In this document: in pieces, positions 20,011 to 21,331 of the stretch | Numbering within the stretch: the stretch's first letter is position 1 | How the letters are laid out: each line of letters begins with the position of its first letter | From: a virus | Reading direction: 5' to 3' (one strand) | IMG/VR virus record: IMGVR_UViG_3300017771_000141 | Coordinates: 1 to 21,331 of that record | Length of the DNA stretch: 21,331 bases | Notes under the pieces: generated by a model | What the model was told of the DNA's origin: nothing | Databases searched by the model: none | Seen by the model: the letters and a program-made list of their open reading frames with translations, nothing else | Translations under genes and position numbers: made by a program

Positions 20011-20605
20011 AGTTATAAGTCTATTTCCTATAGCTATTAGCGTACATAATATTGACATTAATTTTTCTGATGAAGATAAAAAATTTATAAATCTATGTCT
20101 AAATGATCAATATGAAAACACAGGTAACACTACTTCATACGATACTTATGTTTTGGAAAAACTACCAAGCTTAAAAGAAAAATTAATGAGTAAAGTTAAT
20201 TTTCATTTTTATGAAACTTTGAAGCATGTCAAAGAAAGTGAAATATATATTACACAGTCTTGGTTAAATCTTACAAAGAAAGATCAATTTCATCACACAC
20301 ATAAGCATCCCAATTCTATTTTAGCAGGTGTATTTTATCTGCAAACAGTAGACGATGATTGTATTTCTTTTGATAACACATTAAGAGTAGATCAAGTTAG
20401 GCCATCAATTGAGTCTTTTAATTCTTGGAACTCTAGTTTGTATAATTTACCTGTTCATAAAAACATGTTAGTAATATTTCCATCTAGTTTAATGCACAAT
20501 GTGCCAACTGTAAAATCAGATCAAGTTAGAATTAGCCTAGCATTTAATACATTTGTGAAAGGAGTTTTAGGTAAAGATGATCAATTATCAAGAGTCAATT
20601 TGTAA
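20003..20605 (+). CDS. 2OG-Fe(II) oxygenase-like, HxH variant, TIGR02466-type (oxygenase 11)
   Basis: SLFPIAISVHNIDI at the start and TQSWLNLTKKDQFHHTHKHP (about 84-103), with H98, H100 and H102 before Pro, are textbook TIGR02466/PF13759 features. SILAGVFYLQT follows, then MLVIFPSSLMHNVPTVKSDQ with distal H165, and R176 in RISLAFNTFVKGVLGKDD. It is a paralogue of oxygenase 8 with the same C-terminal ending. Expected metal ligands are histidines, without an HxD. The ATG overlaps the previous stop by eight bases and the 3' end overlaps the JmjC-like gene by 29 bases. Confidence 0.83.
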   Translation: MSEVISLFPIAISVHNIDINFSDEDKKFINLCLNDQYENTGNTTSYDTYVLEKLPSLKEKLMSKVNFHFYETLKHVKESEIYITQSWLNLTKKDQFHHTHKHPNSILAGVFYLQTVDDDCISFDNTLRVDQVRPSIESFNSWNSSLYNLPVHKNMLVIFPSSLMHNVPTVKSDQVRISLAFNTFVKGVLGKDDQLSRVNL

Positions 20606-21185
20606 ACAAGTAGCTGAATTTAAACCTTTTGCTTATAAGAATAAAATAAATAATATTTTTTCTTGGGAGGAGTTAGCCTATATATTAAATACTCCACTAA
20701 GCACAGAAAAATTTCATGCAACAGGCATTGATTGTAAACCAACTGATGTGCCTTATGAGTGGCAAACTACTCCAAACATTATATCTCCCTCCAATATTTA
20801 CAATTATGCAATCAACAACGTGTGTTTCATACAAGATTGTAGTAGAGTAAATAAAAGAATTAACAAAATTGCTCATGATTTAGAATGGGCCACAGGTTAT
20901 TCATGTGATGCACATATCTTTTTTTCTGTTTTAGATAACGAAAAGGATACTGATGGCTTTGGTATGCATAAGGATGTATGTCACAATTTAATTATTCAAG
21001 TTGAGGGCAAAACTAATTTTACCGTCAAGGATGAGTTTGAAATAGTATTAGAACCAGGAGATTGTGTTTTTGTACCACTTGGCGTGTATCATCAAGCTAA
21101 ATCTATAGAAAAAAGACTCTCAGTTAGTTTTCCAATGAACCCTGAACATAAGACAAAACAAGACAGATTTTGGATTGATTTCTAG
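20577..21185 (+). CDS. JmjC/cupin-like 2OG-Fe(II) oxygenase (oxygenase 12)
   Basis: This is a JmjC-like or cupin_4-type (ROXA-related) protein. H131-x-D133 lies in GFGMHKDVCHNLIIQVEGKT, then IVLEPGDCVFVPLGVYHQAK carries distal H172; LSVSFPMNPE closes the barrel. Bacterial ROX enzymes of this type hydroxylate ribosomal proteins, and JmjC-like relatives also occur next to halogenases, so a protein target is a reasonable but unproven inference. N-terminal helices include IFSWEELAYILNTP. The product is 202 residues, shorter than ROXA, which carries an extra C-terminal domain. ATG 20577 overlaps the previous gene by 29 bases. This is the last oxygenase before the right-hand edge. Confidence 0.82.
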   Translation: MINYQESICKQVAEFKPFAYKNKINNIFSWEELAYILNTPLSTEKFHATGIDCKPTDVPYEWQTTPNIISPSNIYNYAINNVCFIQDCSRVNKRINKIAHDLEWATGYSCDAHIFFSVLDNEKDTDGFGMHKDVCHNLIIQVEGKTNFTVKDEFEIVLEPGDCVFVPLGVYHQAKSIEKRLSVSFPMNPEHKTKQDRFWIDF

Positions 21186-21209
21186 TATTTTCGCCTATAA
21201 AACTATAAT

Positions 21210-21331
21210 ATGGCAAAAATTGTAGATGAACCAAAACTTCTACGGTACGATATGTTGGATGGGGTCAAAATACCTGTCTATAGTGCTAAAGTAGAAACAA
21301 CAGTAACTAATATTAAAACAGGTCAAGAGTA
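21210..21331 (+). CDS. Hypothetical protein, 3'-truncated by window edge
   Basis: ATG 21210 opens a frame that continues to the last base without a stop (40 codons plus two bases). It begins MAKIVDEPKLLRYDMLDGVK followed by IPVYSAKVETTVTNIKTGQE. I recognise no family. The 24-base gap before it is one of the few real gaps in this region, and there is no obvious Shine-Dalgarno, so a new transcription unit is possible. The content is too short to assign a role. Confidence 0.5.
   Translation, partial: MAKIVDEPKLLRYDMLDGVKIPVYSAKVETTVTNIKTGQE

Noticed and set aside
5364-21185. Bacterial secondary-metabolite gene cluster instead of phage DNA
   Set aside because: The genes are interleaved with head-tail, fibre and chaperone genes on one strand, and no core biosynthetic, transport or regulator gene is present.
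21186-21209. Promoter with TATAAT before the last gene
   Set aside because: TATAAT abuts the ATG and no convincing -35 element is visible; AT-rich DNA gives such matches by chance.
1-21331. Recoded TGA or other alternative genetic code
   Set aside because: Many well-defined genes end in TGA in perfect ATGA overlaps, and no gene needs an in-frame stop to be read through.

Overview
The window reads as a fragment of a tailed, double-stranded DNA phage genome, most likely marine. Every gene I can support lies on the + strand, packed with TAATG or ATGA junctions or short overlaps. The DNA is visibly AT-rich, AGA dominates the arginine codons, and TAA, TAG and TGA all end genes, so the bacterial code fits. 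The virion genes resemble P22/SU10-type short-tailed phages of the kind seen in marine metagenomes. A low-GC marine host such as SAR11 is plausible, but nothing in the window proves a host. I see no tRNA, CRISPR array, integrase, insertion sequence or RNA polymerase gene.

Layout. (1) 1-2209: a coiled-coil protein open at the left edge, two tiny Cys-rich peptides, a small membrane/coiled-coil protein that could be a holin, four small very basic Lys/Gly-rich proteins, and one 194-residue protein of unknown function. (2) 2212-5362: head-tail and virion genes: a P22 gp4-like connector, a zinc-ribbon protein, an SU10-type adaptor, a small beta-rich virion protein and a repetitive fibre-like protein. 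(3) 5364-6851: a NodU/CmcH-type O-carbamoyltransferase lying between two tail genes. (4) 6898-8570: a tail fibre with a glycine-rich tip, then a tail assembly chaperone. (5) 8570-12895: five 2-oxoglutarate/Fe(II) oxygenases, a DUF6065-like protein and a GT-A-type glycosyltransferase. (6) 12916-15261: the structural series resumes with a P22 gp10-like hub or stabilisation protein and two small virion-type genes. (7) 15261-21185: six more double-stranded beta-helix oxygenases, a flavin-dependent tryptophan-type halogenase, an apparently metal-dead JmjC-like protein and an intact JmjC/cupin protein. (8) 21210-end: the first 40 codons of another gene.

The main result is a very dense block of tailoring enzymes. 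It holds twelve apparent non-haem Fe(II) oxygenases (eleven 2OG-Fe(II) type and one JmjC-like), a degenerate JmjC-like relative, a halogenase and a glycosyltransferase in about 12.6 kb, with a carbamoyltransferase just upstream. The block is interleaved with tail genes and appears to be co-translated with them. Together these enzymes could hydroxylate, halogenate, glycosylate and carbamoylate something. The virion fibre, a host surface glycan or peptide, a modified base and a small metabolite are all open candidates; the sequence does not say which. Four of the oxygenases carry HxH in place of HxD at the iron site.
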